NCBI GenBank assembly: GCA_963712595.1
Contig: CAVQIM010000004.1
Coordinates: 412,983-476,982, forward strand
Source: VRUE01 sp963712595
GTDB taxonomy: Bacteria > Actinomycetota > Thermoleophilia > Solirubrobacterales > 70-9
DNA: 64,000 bases
Direction: 5' to 3'
Shown here: positions 26,657-35,260 of the stretch, piece after piece
Layout: each line of letters starts with the position of its first letter
Position numbering within the stretch: the stretch's first letter is position 1
Notes under the pieces: generated by a model
Database searches by the model: none
What the model saw: only the letters and a program-made list of their open reading frames with translations
What the model was told of the DNA's origin: nothing
Program-made: the position numbers and the translations under genes

Positions 26657-28528
26657 CTACTTGCTCGCGGTCAGCGTCGCGCTTGTGTAGACGGTTCCTT
26701 CCGAGGTCGCCGCGGTCACGGTTTCGGAGAAGGCGCCGGAGGATTTCGACGTGTAGGTGAACGAGGTGGCGGATTCGGCGGGGCCGGTGCTGGCGATCGC
26801 CAGCGGGGTGCCGATGATCGTGCCGCCGCCGTTCGTCGTGACTTTGACCGCGTGGCCGCTGCCCAGCGCGCTGACGGTATTGCCCATGCTGTCGGTGACG
26901 GCGATCCTGGCGGTCACTGTCCCACTGTTGCCGAGACCGGTCAGCGTGCAGGTGAAGAGGCAGGTCGAGCCGAGGGTGCCGGCACTCACGTTGAGGTTGG
27001 TCAGGGCCAGTTTGGCAGCGGTGCCGGGGGAGACCGTGACCGCGACGGGGACTGCGCTCGAGATCGAGCCCTCGCTGACGGAGATGCTCGCCGAGCCCGC
27101 CCGGCTGAGTTTCATCACGCCGTTTTTCGTCGAGGAGACTTTGGCCACGCCGGCGGTGAAGGTGATCGCGGTGGGTGAGCCGAAGGCGATTGCCACGTTG
27201 GAGCTGTCCGAAACCGTCGGCATGGTGGCGCTGGGGCTGGCCGATGCTCCGGTGAAGGTGAGGTTGTGGGCTCCGGTGTAGGCGGTGTCCGTGTTGCCGT
27301 ATGGGTCGAGGGCTGTGGTGGTGAGGTTGTCGGCCGCGGCAGCGACCGGTGTCGTCGAGGCCGCGACGAGCAGGAAGCTCGCGGCTGCCGCTGGCGCGAC
27401 CGTCGTCGAAAGGGTCGTTGAGAGCGACCCGTCACTGACTTTGACGCTGGTCGAGCCGCTTTTGTAGAGCTTCATCGCGCCGTTTTTGGTGCCCGTAACG
27501 CTCGCCACGCCAGCGCTGAAGTCGATCGAGATCGCGGTGCCGAAGGCAACGTCGGTGCCGGATGAGTTGGAGACTGTCGGGGCCGTCCCGCTGGGGCCCG
27601 CCGAAGCCCCGGAGAAGGTGAGGTTGTGGGCTCCAACATAGGACGTTGCGGTGTTGCCATAGGTGTCCTGGGCCGTCGTGGTGAGGTTGTCAGCCGATCC
27701 CGCCGTGGGCGTGGTGGTGACCGCGGTGAGGATGAGTTTCGAGGCGGTGGCTGGCGCGACCGTCACCACGAGGGGTTCCTCGGTCGAGATGGACCCGTCG
27801 CTTGCGTCGATTTCGGTTTTGCCGCTGGCGTAGAGCTTCATCACGCCGTTTTTCGACGAGGCGACGGTCGCCACCCCTGCGGTGAAGGTGAGCGCGGTGG
27901 CGGAGCCGAAGTTAACCGTGGTTCCCGAGCCGTTGATCACGGTCGGTTTCGTCCCGCTTGGGCTCGCCGAAGCTCCGGAGAAGGTGAGGCTGTGGGAGCC
28001 GGTATACGTCGTGACCGTGCTCTCGTTCGCATCCTTGGCGGTGACGGTCAGGTTGTCCGTCGCGCCCGCTGTGGGAGTGGATGAGGCCGCCGTCAGGACC
28101 AGGTGGTCGGCGGGGCCGATCGTGATTTTCGCCGTGCTGGTGGAGCTGCTCGCGGTCCAGGAGCGCCAGCGGGCGGTCACCACGTAGCCGTAGGTGCCGA
28201 CGGCGAGGCCGCTGTCGTTGCAGGTCGTGCCGCTTGCGGGCGAGGAGGAGCTGGGGCAGTTGCCCCCGGCTTGGCCGCCGTCGCGGCTGACGGAGTAGGT
28301 GACGGTTCCCGATCCTGGAGGGGTGACCGCGCTCCAGGTGAGGGCGACGGTCCCGCCGACCGCCGGGGTGGCGGCGGTGATCGTGGGCGCTGAGAGTTTC
28401 GATACGCCGGCCGATGCGCTGCCCACCCCGGTGGTCGTGAAGTAGGCGAAAGCCGTGCCCGAGACCGTCGCGGCGAGCACGGCGATCAGCGCGAAGCCGG
28501 TGATCCCTGTCGGCAGCGATCTCCTCAT
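26657..28528 (-). CDS. Secreted repeat protein with SipW-type signal
   Basis: A 623-residue exported protein. The signal peptide ends in GTAFAYFTTTGVGSASA, the pattern seen in SipW-processed fibre-type proteins. A fibronectin-like region (about 45-140) is followed by three tandem repeats of about 105 residues (about 145-250, 250-355, 355-460), each with DNLT.TA.D, HxLTFSGASA and ITFTAGVA..KNGVMKL. A final Ig-like domain ends the protein. Rich in Ser/Thr/Ala and poor in charge, it is probably a surface adhesin or fibre. Its ATG overlaps the upstream gene's stop (ATGA). Confidence 0.82.
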   Translation of the reverse strand: MRRSLPTGITGFALIAVLAATVSGTAFAYFTTTGVGSASAGVSKLSAPTITAATPAVGGTVALTWSAVTPPGSGTVTYSVSRDGGQAGGNCPSSSSPASGTTCNDSGLAVGTYGYVVTARWRSWTASSSTSTAKITIGPADHLVLTAASSTPTAGATDNLTVTAKDANESTVTTYTGSHSLTFSGASASPSGTKPTVINGSGTTVNFGSATALTFTAGVATVASSKNGVMKLYASGKTEIDASDGSISTEEPLVVTVAPATASKLILTAVTTTPTAGSADNLTTTAQDTYGNTATSYVGAHNLTFSGASAGPSGTAPTVSNSSGTDVAFGTAISIDFSAGVASVTGTKNGAMKLYKSGSTSVKVSDGSLSTTLSTTVAPAAAASFLLVAASTTPVAAAADNLTTTALDPYGNTDTAYTGAHNLTFTGASASPSATMPTVSDSSNVAIAFGSPTAITFTAGVAKVSSTKNGVMKLSRAGSASISVSEGSISSAVPVAVTVSPGTAAKLALTNLNVSAGTLGSTCLFTCTLTGLGNSGTVTARIAVTDSMGNTVSALGSGHAVKVTTNGGGTIIGTPLAIASTGPAESATSFTYTSKSSGAFSETVTAATSEGTVYTSATLTASK

Positions 28529-29268
28529 CCCCGTGCCTCACCGGAGAAGGCAAGGGGGAACTGGGCCTCCTGGCAGGCGTCCTGGTCCACCGGCAGGTCG
28601 CGCAGCTGGATCGTCGGGGGCGAGGCCCCCGGGCTCGGCAGGCTGACCGATCCCCCCGCGGGCACCTTGATCGGCGCGGAGCCCGAGGCGCTGGAATCCC
28701 CCAGGAGGAGGTTGTCGGCGCTGGTGCAGCCGAGCGGGTTCGCCGCCGCGGTGACGTGCAGGCCGGTGACGAAGATCGGCACCGGGTTCGGGTTCTCGAT
28801 CACGAGGGGAAGCCCAAGCGGGGGCGCGCCCGGGTAGAGGTCGTCGAGGCCGGCCAGCTGCGGCACGATCGAGAAGTCCTTCGGCTCCAGGACCCGCCAG
28901 CGAAAGCGAGCGCTCCTGCCGTGCCTGCCCCGCCGATCCAGCGTGCGGACCGAGAACTTGTGGCCGCCGACCGCCAGCGTGCCGAAGGCGACCGGCGACC
29001 GACAGGGCTCCCAGGCGCGGCTGTCGAGGCGGCACTGGAAACGCAGGCCGCGACCACGGGCGCTGAAGCCGAAATTGGCGTTGGGTGACATGGAGAGCTT
29101 GTTGGGATGCCTGGCGATCGACGGCTTCGGCAGCGACGCGGCCCCCTGGTTCCGCTCGGGGGTCGGAGCGGAACCAGGGGAGCCGTGTGGAGAGGCGGCG
29201 TAGGCGACCGCGCCGAGGCAGCCGACCGCGCCCAGCAGCAGAGCCACCACTCTGCGAGTCGCACGCAT
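28525..29268 (-). CDS. Exported protein of surface operon
   Basis: A 247-residue protein with an N-terminal signal segment (VVALLLGAVGCLGAVAYA). The middle (about 50-110: NFGFSARGRGLRFQCRLDSRAWEPC) resembles the bacterial Ig-like/TIG module with a paired Cys seen in actinobacterial surface proteins. The C-terminal half (about 115-245) is similar in layout to the 29290-29760 product: LYPGAPPLGLPLVIENPNP, VTGLHVTAAA, and QDACQEAQFPLAFSG near the end. Middle gene of a three-gene operon, coupled to the repeat-protein gene. Confidence 0.75.
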   Translation of the reverse strand: MRATRRVVALLLGAVGCLGAVAYAASPHGSPGSAPTPERNQGAASLPKPSIARHPNKLSMSPNANFGFSARGRGLRFQCRLDSRAWEPCRSPVAFGTLAVGGHKFSVRTLDRRGRHGRSARFRWRVLEPKDFSIVPQLAGLDDLYPGAPPLGLPLVIENPNPVPIFVTGLHVTAAANPLGCTSADNLLLGDSSASGSAPIKVPAGGSVSLPSPGASPPTIQLRDLPVDQDACQEAQFPLAFSGEARG

Positions 29269-29289
29269 GCCTCCAACCTTTGGGTGGAC

Positions 29290-29760
29290 CTAGTTGTTGG
29301 TCAGCTGCAGCGTCAGCGTCGCGCCCTGGCAGGCATCCTGATTGGCCCCGGTTTCGTTCATCGTCAGGGTGCCGGTCGGGGTGACGCTCTGGCCGTTGCC
29401 CGGTCCGAAGACTTTGTTCACGGTGACCGCTGCCATCGTGAAGTCGGGATTGCCGCCGCTGATCGTCGTGCTGCAGGTCGAGTGCCCGGCGTCGACCGAG
29501 ATGCTCGAGAGGCTGACCGTGCCGACCCGCTGCGAGCCCGAGGAAGGGTTGTCGACCGTCAGCGTCACCGGCGAGGACGATCCCGGGTAGAGGTTCGACC
29601 CGATCGAGGCGTGGAGCGTCACGGCCGAGCTGGATCCGACGCTCGCCGACCCGGTGCCCGAGCCGCTTGAAGTGAAGTACGCGACGGCGACCCCGGCCAC
29701 CGCCAGCGCGAATGTGCATCCGAGCGCCACGAGCGCTCTTTTCCCGATCGTCCAGCTCAT
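29290..29760 (-). CDS. Small SipW-type secreted protein
   Basis: A 156-residue secreted protein. The signal ends VAGVAVAYFTSSGSGTGSASVG, again the SipW/TasA-like pattern. The mature part is one beta-sandwich-like domain (NLYPGSSSPVTLTVDNPSSG ... DACQGATLTLQLTNN) with a disulfide-type Cys pair. ATG 29760 follows AAGGGGG and is chosen over 29796. It is the first gene of the operon. The 176 bases upstream (29761-29936) hold no gene; they contain a 7-T run at 29866-29872 and short inverted repeats of uncertain role. Confidence 0.8.
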   Translation of the reverse strand: MSWTIGKRALVALGCTFALAVAGVAVAYFTSSGSGTGSASVGSSSAVTLHASIGSNLYPGSSSPVTLTVDNPSSGSQRVGTVSLSSISVDAGHSTCSTTISGGNPDFTMAAVTVNKVFGPGNGQSVTPTGTLTMNETGANQDACQGATLTLQLTNN

Positions 29761-29936
29761 CGTTTCCCCCTTGATTGACTGATTGGCCGAAGCCAAGGGC
29801 TCCGGCAGCGCAAGGAGGCATCGACCGTTGGGGAAAACGCCTTAGCCCTGCAAAGGCAGACAGTTTTTTTGCCCCTTGTCCATTTCGTACAAGAGCGAAG
29901 GCTCCCCAGTCATCCCCGCTGCTTCGGTAGGACGGA

Positions 29937-30770
29937 TCAGAGACTCGAGAGCGGCACACCGATCACGTTCAGTCGGCGGGTGAGGCCGCCGATGGCGAAC
30001 TCGCGGATCTCATTGGCGCTGACGCCGAGCGCATCCCAGTCGGTTCCCTTTCGGTCGGGCGGTGTCAGGGACTCGGCGACCGCCGGCAGCAGGTCACGCA
30101 GCGTCGCGCGCACGGCATCGGCAAGGGCGGGGGAGTCGGCGACGGCCTGGCGCAGGTACCAGGTGCCGTAGGCGATGTGGCGCTGCTCGTCATGGTGGAT
30201 CTTCGAGTAGCCCTCGACGAAGCCCGGCAGCAATCCCTCGCGTTCGAGGTAGGCGGTGACGAAGTTGAACGAGGTCAGGCCGAGCGTTCCCTCGAGGACC
30301 TGGTGATAGAGGGTGACGAAGCGGACCTTGGCCTCAGTGTCTTGCGGGTTGGCGACGAGCCGCTCGTGAGCCTCGACCAGGGCTTCGTCGAAGATCGCAC
30401 GGAAAGCGGGGGAGATCTGCTCGCGAGCCCGCTCGACGTGGGCGGAGATTGCGGCCGGGTCGGCGACCACCTCGTCCTGAAAGCGAGCATAGAACTGCAT
30501 ATGGCGAGCCTCATCGACCTGCTGGGTGGCGAGGAAGGTCACTTCCTCCTCGGTGCCATGGGCGCCGACCAAGCCGGAGAACTTCGTGGTGATTCGCTCC
30601 TCGGCAACCATCAGCGATGAGAGCACCCAGAAGATCAGCCCTCGATCTTTCTCGTCCATATCGCGCCACTGCTCGAGATCGCTACCGAGGTCGATCGCGA
30701 AGGGGGTCCACTGGGCATCCTCCCAGTGGCGGTATAGCGTCTGCGGATCGAAGAGGTGAGTCCCGTTCAC
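29937..30770 (-). CDS. R2-like diiron/ferritin-like oxidoreductase
   Basis: About 277 residues of the ribonucleotide-reductase small-subunit superfamily. Metal ligands are visible as a first Glu in SLMVAEERITTKF, Glu-x-x-His in QVDEARHMQFYARF, a Glu in HQVLEGTLGLTSF, and Glu-x-x-His in KIHHDEQRHIAYG. The set implies a dinuclear metal oxygen-activating site. No large RNR subunit is nearby, so it is more likely an R2-like oxidase or hydroxylase than RNR. The start is uncertain; GTG 30770 is the first normal start codon after the upstream SDR stop, 32 bases away. Confidence 0.78.
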   Translation of the reverse strand: MNGTHLFDPQTLYRHWEDAQWTPFAIDLGSDLEQWRDMDEKDRGLIFWVLSSLMVAEERITTKFSGLVGAHGTEEEVTFLATQQVDEARHMQFYARFQDEVVADPAAISAHVERAREQISPAFRAIFDEALVEAHERLVANPQDTEAKVRFVTLYHQVLEGTLGLTSFNFVTAYLEREGLLPGFVEGYSKIHHDEQRHIAYGTWYLRQAVADSPALADAVRATLRDLLPAVAESLTPPDRKGTDWDALGVSANEIREFAIGGLTRRLNVIGVPLSSL

Positions 30771-30802
30771 GACTGGCGCTTGCGCACTTTCGTAGAGCTG
30801 AG

Positions 30803-31564
30803 TCAGCCGCGCTGCTCGGTCGGGCGGATCAGGATCTCGTTGAGGGAGACGTGCCAGGGGCGGGTCACCGCGTAGGCGATGGCGTCGGCGACGTCGGCGG
30901 CCTCGAGGATCCGAATGTCGGCGAAGCGCTGCCTGACCTGCTCCCTCACCCCGTCGCGGACGTGGTCGGTGAGCTCGGTATCGACCGCGCCGGGCTCGAT
31001 CAGGGTCGACCTGACCTTGCGGGCGGCGAACTCCTGGCGGAAGGACTCGCTGAAGGCGCCGACCCCGTGCTTGGTGAGGTTGTAGACGCCGGAGCCGGCG
31101 CGGGCAAGGCGGCCGGCGACGGAGCTGATGTTGACCACGTCGGCGCAACCGCGCTCGGAGTCCTCGGCCGCCGAGAGCAGGTGGGGAAGGGCGGCGTGGG
31201 TGGTGTTGACCAGGCCCTTGAGGTTGAGGTCGATCATCCGGTCCCACTCCTCTGTGGGCGCGTCCTCGATCGGCCCCAGCAGCATCTGGCCCGCGTTGTT
31301 GACGAGGATGTCGAGCCGCCCCAGCTCGTCGACGGTGCGGTCGACGGCCGCAATCGCCTGCGCCTGATCGGTGATGTCGGAGCGGATTGCAAGGGCGGTG
31401 TGGCCCTGACCGCCGATCTCGGCCGCAAGCCGCTCCAGCTGCTCCAGTCTGCGGGCCGCCACCGCGACCTTGGCGCCGTGGGCGGCAAGCGCTCGCGCGG
31501 TCGCCTCGCCGATTCCGCTGCTGGCGCCGGTGATCAGCGCCACGGTTCCGTCAAGTGGGGTCAT
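30803..31564 (-). CDS. SDR family oxidoreductase
   Basis: A 253-residue classical short-chain dehydrogenase. TGASSGIGEATARAL binds NAD(P), NNAGQMLLGP is the next family mark, and the catalytic residues lie in VNISSVAGRLA (Ser) and YNLTKHG (Tyr, Lys). The substrate-side C-terminus is variable. It is upstream of and probably co-transcribed with the R2-like gene, and divergent from a Baeyer-Villiger-type monooxygenase with a 97-base shared promoter region. Confidence 0.9.
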   Translation of the reverse strand: MTPLDGTVALITGASSGIGEATARALAAHGAKVAVAARRLEQLERLAAEIGGQGHTALAIRSDITDQAQAIAAVDRTVDELGRLDILVNNAGQMLLGPIEDAPTEEWDRMIDLNLKGLVNTTHAALPHLLSAAEDSERGCADVVNISSVAGRLARAGSGVYNLTKHGVGAFSESFRQEFAARKVRSTLIEPGAVDTELTDHVRDGVREQVRQRFADIRILEAADVADAIAYAVTRPWHVSLNEILIRPTEQRG

Positions 31565-31661
31565 CTCGCCTTCCCTCGATCCCTTTTCAATGCCCAGCCG
31601 CCTCGTTTCTCAACCTACCCCCTCGGAGCTTTCGCGACATTGCCCTTATCCTGAGCCAACC

Positions 31662-33182
31662 GTGAGCGCTCCCAGCGACACGCAGCCCGATTACGAGGTT
31701 GCCGTGGTCGGGGCCGGGTTCTCCGGCATCGGCACGGCGATCAAGCTCGACGAGGCGGGGATCGAGAACTGGGTGATGCTCGAGGCGGGCGACGGGGTCG
31801 GGGGCGCCTGGCACTGGAACACGTACCCCGGCATCGGCGTCGACATCCCCTCCTTCAGCTACCAGTTCTCCTTCGAGCAGCGCTCCGATTGGTCGCGCGT
31901 CTACGCGCCCGGTCACGAGCTGAAGGCCTACGCCGAGCACTGCGTCGACGCATATGGCCTGCGCTCCCGGATCAAGCTGAACGCGATGGTCACTGGCATC
32001 GCCTTCGATCAGGAACGCCATCTGTGGCGGGTCTCGATCGCGGAAGGCGAGACGCTGACGGCGCGGTTCGTGGTCGGCGCGACCGGCGTCTTCACCCAGC
32101 CGAAGCCGCCCGACATCCCGGGGCTGGAGACGTTCGCCGGCACGCTGATGCACACGGCGCGCTGGGATCACGACGAGGACCTGCGCGGCCGCCGGGTGGC
32201 GATTGTCGGCACCGGTGCCTCCGCGGTCCAGGTCATCCCCTCGATTGCGCCGGAAGTCGAGAAGCTGGTCGTGCTGCAGCGCACGCCGATCTGGTGCCTG
32301 CCGAAGCTGGACGCGCGGATCGGACCGCGGGCACGCCGCCTGCTCGGCCGCGTCCCCGGGGCGCAGCGCGTGACGCGGGCCTTGAGCCAGGCCTACGTGG
32401 AGCTCAACTTTCCTCTGGTGGCGCACTTCCACGGGGTGGTTCCACTCGCCAGCGGGGGGGAACGCTTCGCGCTCAGGCACCTGCGGCGCCAGGTCCGCGA
32501 CCCGGTGGTGCGGGAGAAGCTGACGCCCCGCTACGGGCTCGGCTGCAAGCGGCCGAGCTTCTCCAACGAGTACCTGAAGACGTTCAACCGCCCCAACGTC
32601 GAGCTGGAGACGGCAGCGATCGAGGAGATCGTCCCCTCCGGCGTCCGAACCGCGGACGGCGGCGAGCACGAGGTCGACGCGCTGATCCTCGCAACCGGCT
32701 TCCAGGTCTTCGACAAGGGGAACCTGCCCCCGTTCCCGGTTCACGGCAGCGACGGCGTCGAACTCGCCGAGTGGTGGGACGAAAGCCGTTTCCAGGCCTA
32801 CGAGGGCGTCAGCGTGCCGGGCTTCCCGAACATGTTCCTGATCCTCGGCCCCTACGGCTTCAACGGCGCCAGCTACTTCACCCTGATCGAGAACCAGGCG
32901 CGTCACATCGTGCGCTGCCTGCGTCGCGCGCGCGACAGCGGGTCGACCTCGGTCGAGATCACCCCCGAGGCGAACCGGCGCTACTTCGAGACCATGCTGG
33001 CCCGCCGTGGTCGGCAGGTGTTCTTCCAGGACAGCTGTGCGACGGCGAACAGCTACTACTTCGACTCCCGCGGCGACGCGCCGTTTCGGTCTTCCCTAAC
33101 GCTCGAGGTGGCCTGGCGCAGCGCCCACTTCGACCTCGACGACTACAGCTTCACCCGTCGGCCGCACTACGCAGCGCGCTGA
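31662..33182 (+). CDS. Baeyer-Villiger-type flavin monooxygenase
   Basis: A 506-residue FAD/NADPH monooxygenase. FAD motif VVGAGFSGIGTAIKL; the BVMO fingerprints GGAWHWNTYPGIGVD and FAGTLMHTARWDHD are both present; NADPH motif IVGTGASAVQVIP. Such enzymes insert oxygen into ketones to give esters or lactones. GTG 31662 is preferred because the longer upstream frame overlaps the divergent SDR gene. The final 32 bases overlap the convergent VOC gene. With the SDR and R2-like proteins it suggests an alcohol to ketone to ester catabolic set. Confidence 0.88.
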   Translation: MSAPSDTQPDYEVAVVGAGFSGIGTAIKLDEAGIENWVMLEAGDGVGGAWHWNTYPGIGVDIPSFSYQFSFEQRSDWSRVYAPGHELKAYAEHCVDAYGLRSRIKLNAMVTGIAFDQERHLWRVSIAEGETLTARFVVGATGVFTQPKPPDIPGLETFAGTLMHTARWDHDEDLRGRRVAIVGTGASAVQVIPSIAPEVEKLVVLQRTPIWCLPKLDARIGPRARRLLGRVPGAQRVTRALSQAYVELNFPLVAHFHGVVPLASGGERFALRHLRRQVRDPVVREKLTPRYGLGCKRPSFSNEYLKTFNRPNVELETAAIEEIVPSGVRTADGGEHEVDALILATGFQVFDKGNLPPFPVHGSDGVELAEWWDESRFQAYEGVSVPGFPNMFLILGPYGFNGASYFTLIENQARHIVRCLRRARDSGSTSVEITPEANRRYFETMLARRGRQVFFQDSCATANSYYFDSRGDAPFRSSLTLEVAWRSAHFDLDDYSFTRRPHYAAR

Positions 33183-33624
33183 CGTCGAGCTTGCCCATCT
33201 TCAGCATCGCCTCCATCGCGCGGCGGGCTCGCTCGGGGTCCGGATCGGCGAACAGCTCCTCCATTCCCGTCGGCACGATCTGCCAGGAGAGGCCGTAGCG
33301 GTCTTTCAGCCAGCCGCACTGCCCTTCCTCTCCGCCCTCGGACAGCTTCTCCCAGAAGTAGTCGACCTCGTCCTGGTCCGCACAGTCGACCTGGAAGGAG
33401 ACGGCCTCGTCGAAGCTGAACTGCGGGCCGCCGTTGATGCCGACGAAGCGCTGGCCTTGCAGCTCGAACTCGACGGTCATCACCGTGCCCGCCGGGCGCG
33501 GCCCTGCCTCGGTGTAGTGGGTGACGTTGACCACGCGCGAGTCCTCGAAGACGGAGGTGTAGAAATTCGCGGCCTCCTCGGCCTCGGTGTCGAACCAGAG
33601 ATTCGGGACGATCTTCTGTGGCAT
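33151..33624 (-). CDS. VOC family protein (PhnB-like)
   Basis: A 157-residue protein of the vicinal-oxygen-chelate fold, PhnB/3-demethylubiquinone-methyltransferase-like subgroup: KIVPNLWFDTEAEEAANFYTSVFEDSRV in two parts, GQRFVGINGGPQFSFDEAVSF and KDRYGLSWQIVPTGM. Members of this subgroup have no proven uniform activity. ATG 33624 begins the domain. It converges on, and overlaps by 32 bases, the monooxygenase gene. Confidence 0.85.
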   Translation of the reverse strand: MPQKIVPNLWFDTEAEEAANFYTSVFEDSRVVNVTHYTEAGPRPAGTVMTVEFELQGQRFVGINGGPQFSFDEAVSFQVDCADQDEVDYFWEKLSEGGEEGQCGWLKDRYGLSWQIVPTGMEELFADPDPERARRAMEAMLKMGKLDVSALRSAADG

Positions 33625-33681
33625 GGCATGACTCCTTCCAGTGGGGGTCGGATCCCTCCGATCGAACGATAGATTGGCTCG

Positions 33682-34131
33682 ATGCTCGGGCTTCGAGGGC
33701 GAGGTGGCGCCGCGGTGCTCGTGGTGCTGGCGCTGACCGCCCTGTCCGGCTGCTCGGCCGGAAAAGGCGCGACGAGCTCCAGCTCGCCCCGCCCGGTGGT
33801 CGAACGATCGAGCGAGCCCAAGGCGAGGCCGGCGGCCGAAGCGGTCGAGCCCTCTCGCTGCCCGGCAGGGCTGCCCAGCTGCCGCTCGGCGGAGGGGCGG
33901 ATCACATACGTCGAGCGGGTCGACCCGGACGGCGACGGCGACGCCCATTTCGTCATCGTCGACCCCCACGGCATCACGCTTCCGGGCCTGACCGCGATCG
34001 ACGTCCGCAAGGGGCTGCGCCCCCACCCACTCCCCGGGATCGGCAGGTTGATCAGCGCCGCGGGACCGGTCCAAACCGGCTCTTACGGGCAGAGCCAGAT
34101 CCACGCGCTCGAGCTGCACGTCGGGCGCTAG
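33682..34131 (+). CDS. Putative lipoprotein
   Basis: A 149-residue protein with a signal peptide and lipobox LSGC (about residue 24), a Ser/Pro-rich spacer, and a compact C-terminal domain (about 55-148) with a Cys pair (RCPAGLPSCRS) and the segment DPDGDGDAHFVIVDPHGITLP. The fold is not one I can name; the pattern is compatible with a small nucleic-acid-binding-like barrel. It lies 17 bases upstream of the next gene. Confidence 0.65.
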   Translation: MLGLRGRGGAAVLVVLALTALSGCSAGKGATSSSSPRPVVERSSEPKARPAAEAVEPSRCPAGLPSCRSAEGRITYVERVDPDGDGDAHFVIVDPHGITLPGLTAIDVRKGLRPHPLPGIGRLISAAGPVQTGSYGQSQIHALELHVGR

Positions 34132-34148
34132 CCCTTAGGCTGCTCGCC

Positions 34149-35258
34149 ATGGCGGGTCGCATCGTCGTCTTCGGCGCCACCGGTTACACCGGTCGCCTTG
34201 TCGTGGAGCAGCTGGTCCAGCGGGGGCAGCGGCCGGTTCTGGCTGCCCGCGACGCCGGGCGCCTGGAGGCGCTTGCCGGTGAGCTGGGCGGGCTCGAGTC
34301 CGCGGTAGCCGACGTCTCCCGGCCCGCCAGCGTGCGCGAGCTGGTCGAGCGCGGCGACGTGCTGCTGACCACGGTGGGGCCGTTCGCCCGCTGGGGTCAG
34401 CCGGCGTTGGACGCGGCGATCGGCGCCGGCGCTCACTACGTCGACTCCACCGGCGAGCCGACCTTCATCCGCCGCGTCTTCGAGCGGGAGGGACCGCGGG
34501 CGAAGGAGGCGGGTTGCGGTCTGCTCACCGCCTTCGGCTATGACTGGGTGCCGGGCAACCTGGCGGGGGCGCTCGCCCTGCGCGACGCCGGCGAGGCCGC
34601 CAGTGTCGTCCGGATTGGCTACTTCCTGCGCGGCGAGCTCGACGCCGACGGGATGAGCGGTGGCACCAAGGCCTCGGCGGCCGGCGCCTTCCTCGACCCC
34701 GGCTACACCTGGCGCGGCGGCCGCCTGGTCACCGAGCGGGGCGGGGCGCGGGTCCACAGCTTCGAGGTCGGCGGTCGTTCCAAGGCGGCGGTCTCGGCGG
34801 GCAGCAGCGAGGCGTTCGCGCTGCCCCGGATCCATCCCGGCCTGCAGGAGGTCGACGTCTACCTGGGGTGGTTCGGAGGCGCCTCGCGCGCGGTCTCCAT
34901 CTCCTCGCTCGCAATCGCGGGGGTGACCCGCATACCGGGCGTCAGACCGGCCCTGCAGAAGGCATTCGCGCGCCTCGTCAAGGGCTCGACCGGCGGCCCC
35001 GATGCCGAGCAACGTGCCAGCTCGGGCTCGGAGATCGTCGCCGAAGCGCTCGATCCGTCCGGTCGGGTCCTCTCGGAGGCCCGCCTCACCGGCGTCAACG
35101 GCTACACGTTCACGGCGGCGATCCTCGCTTGGGCCGCCGAGCGCGCCGCGGCGGGCGGCCTTCAGGGTGTCGGCGCGCTGGGGCCGGTGGACGGGTTCGG
35201 CCTCGACGCACTCGAGCAGGGCGCTTCCGAAGCGGGCCTGCGCCGCACTGACTCCTAG
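34149..35258 (+). CDS. Saccharopine dehydrogenase-like / trans-enoyl reductase family protein
   Basis: A 369-residue protein with N-terminal Rossmann motif IVVFGATGYTGRLVVEQL and the family segments LLTTVGPFARWG, AGAHYVDSTGEPTFI and AFGYDWVPGNLAG. Mycobacterial relatives include trans-acting enoyl reductases that work with polyketide synthases on lipid assembly; others remain uncharacterised. It ends two bases before an MMPL exporter gene, a pairing also seen in mycobacterial lipid loci, so a lipid-related role is plausible. Confidence 0.82.
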   Translation: MAGRIVVFGATGYTGRLVVEQLVQRGQRPVLAARDAGRLEALAGELGGLESAVADVSRPASVRELVERGDVLLTTVGPFARWGQPALDAAIGAGAHYVDSTGEPTFIRRVFEREGPRAKEAGCGLLTAFGYDWVPGNLAGALALRDAGEAASVVRIGYFLRGELDADGMSGGTKASAAGAFLDPGYTWRGGRLVTERGGARVHSFEVGGRSKAAVSAGSSEAFALPRIHPGLQEVDVYLGWFGGASRAVSISSLAIAGVTRIPGVRPALQKAFARLVKGSTGGPDAEQRASSGSEIVAEALDPSGRVLSEARLTGVNGYTFTAAILAWAAERAAAGGLQGVGALGPVDGFGLDALEQGASEAGLRRTDS

Positions 35259-35260
35259 GC

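Noticed and set aside
29864..29872. T-run as a rho-independent terminator
   Set aside because: The run is on the plus strand while genes on both sides are on the minus strand, and the preceding stem (CTGC/GCAG) is too weak.
29761..29936. Riboswitch (cyclic-di-GMP type) upstream of the secreted operon
   Set aside because: I compared the leader with the class I core pattern and could not place the conserved GGCAAACC and GACGCAAAGCC elements.
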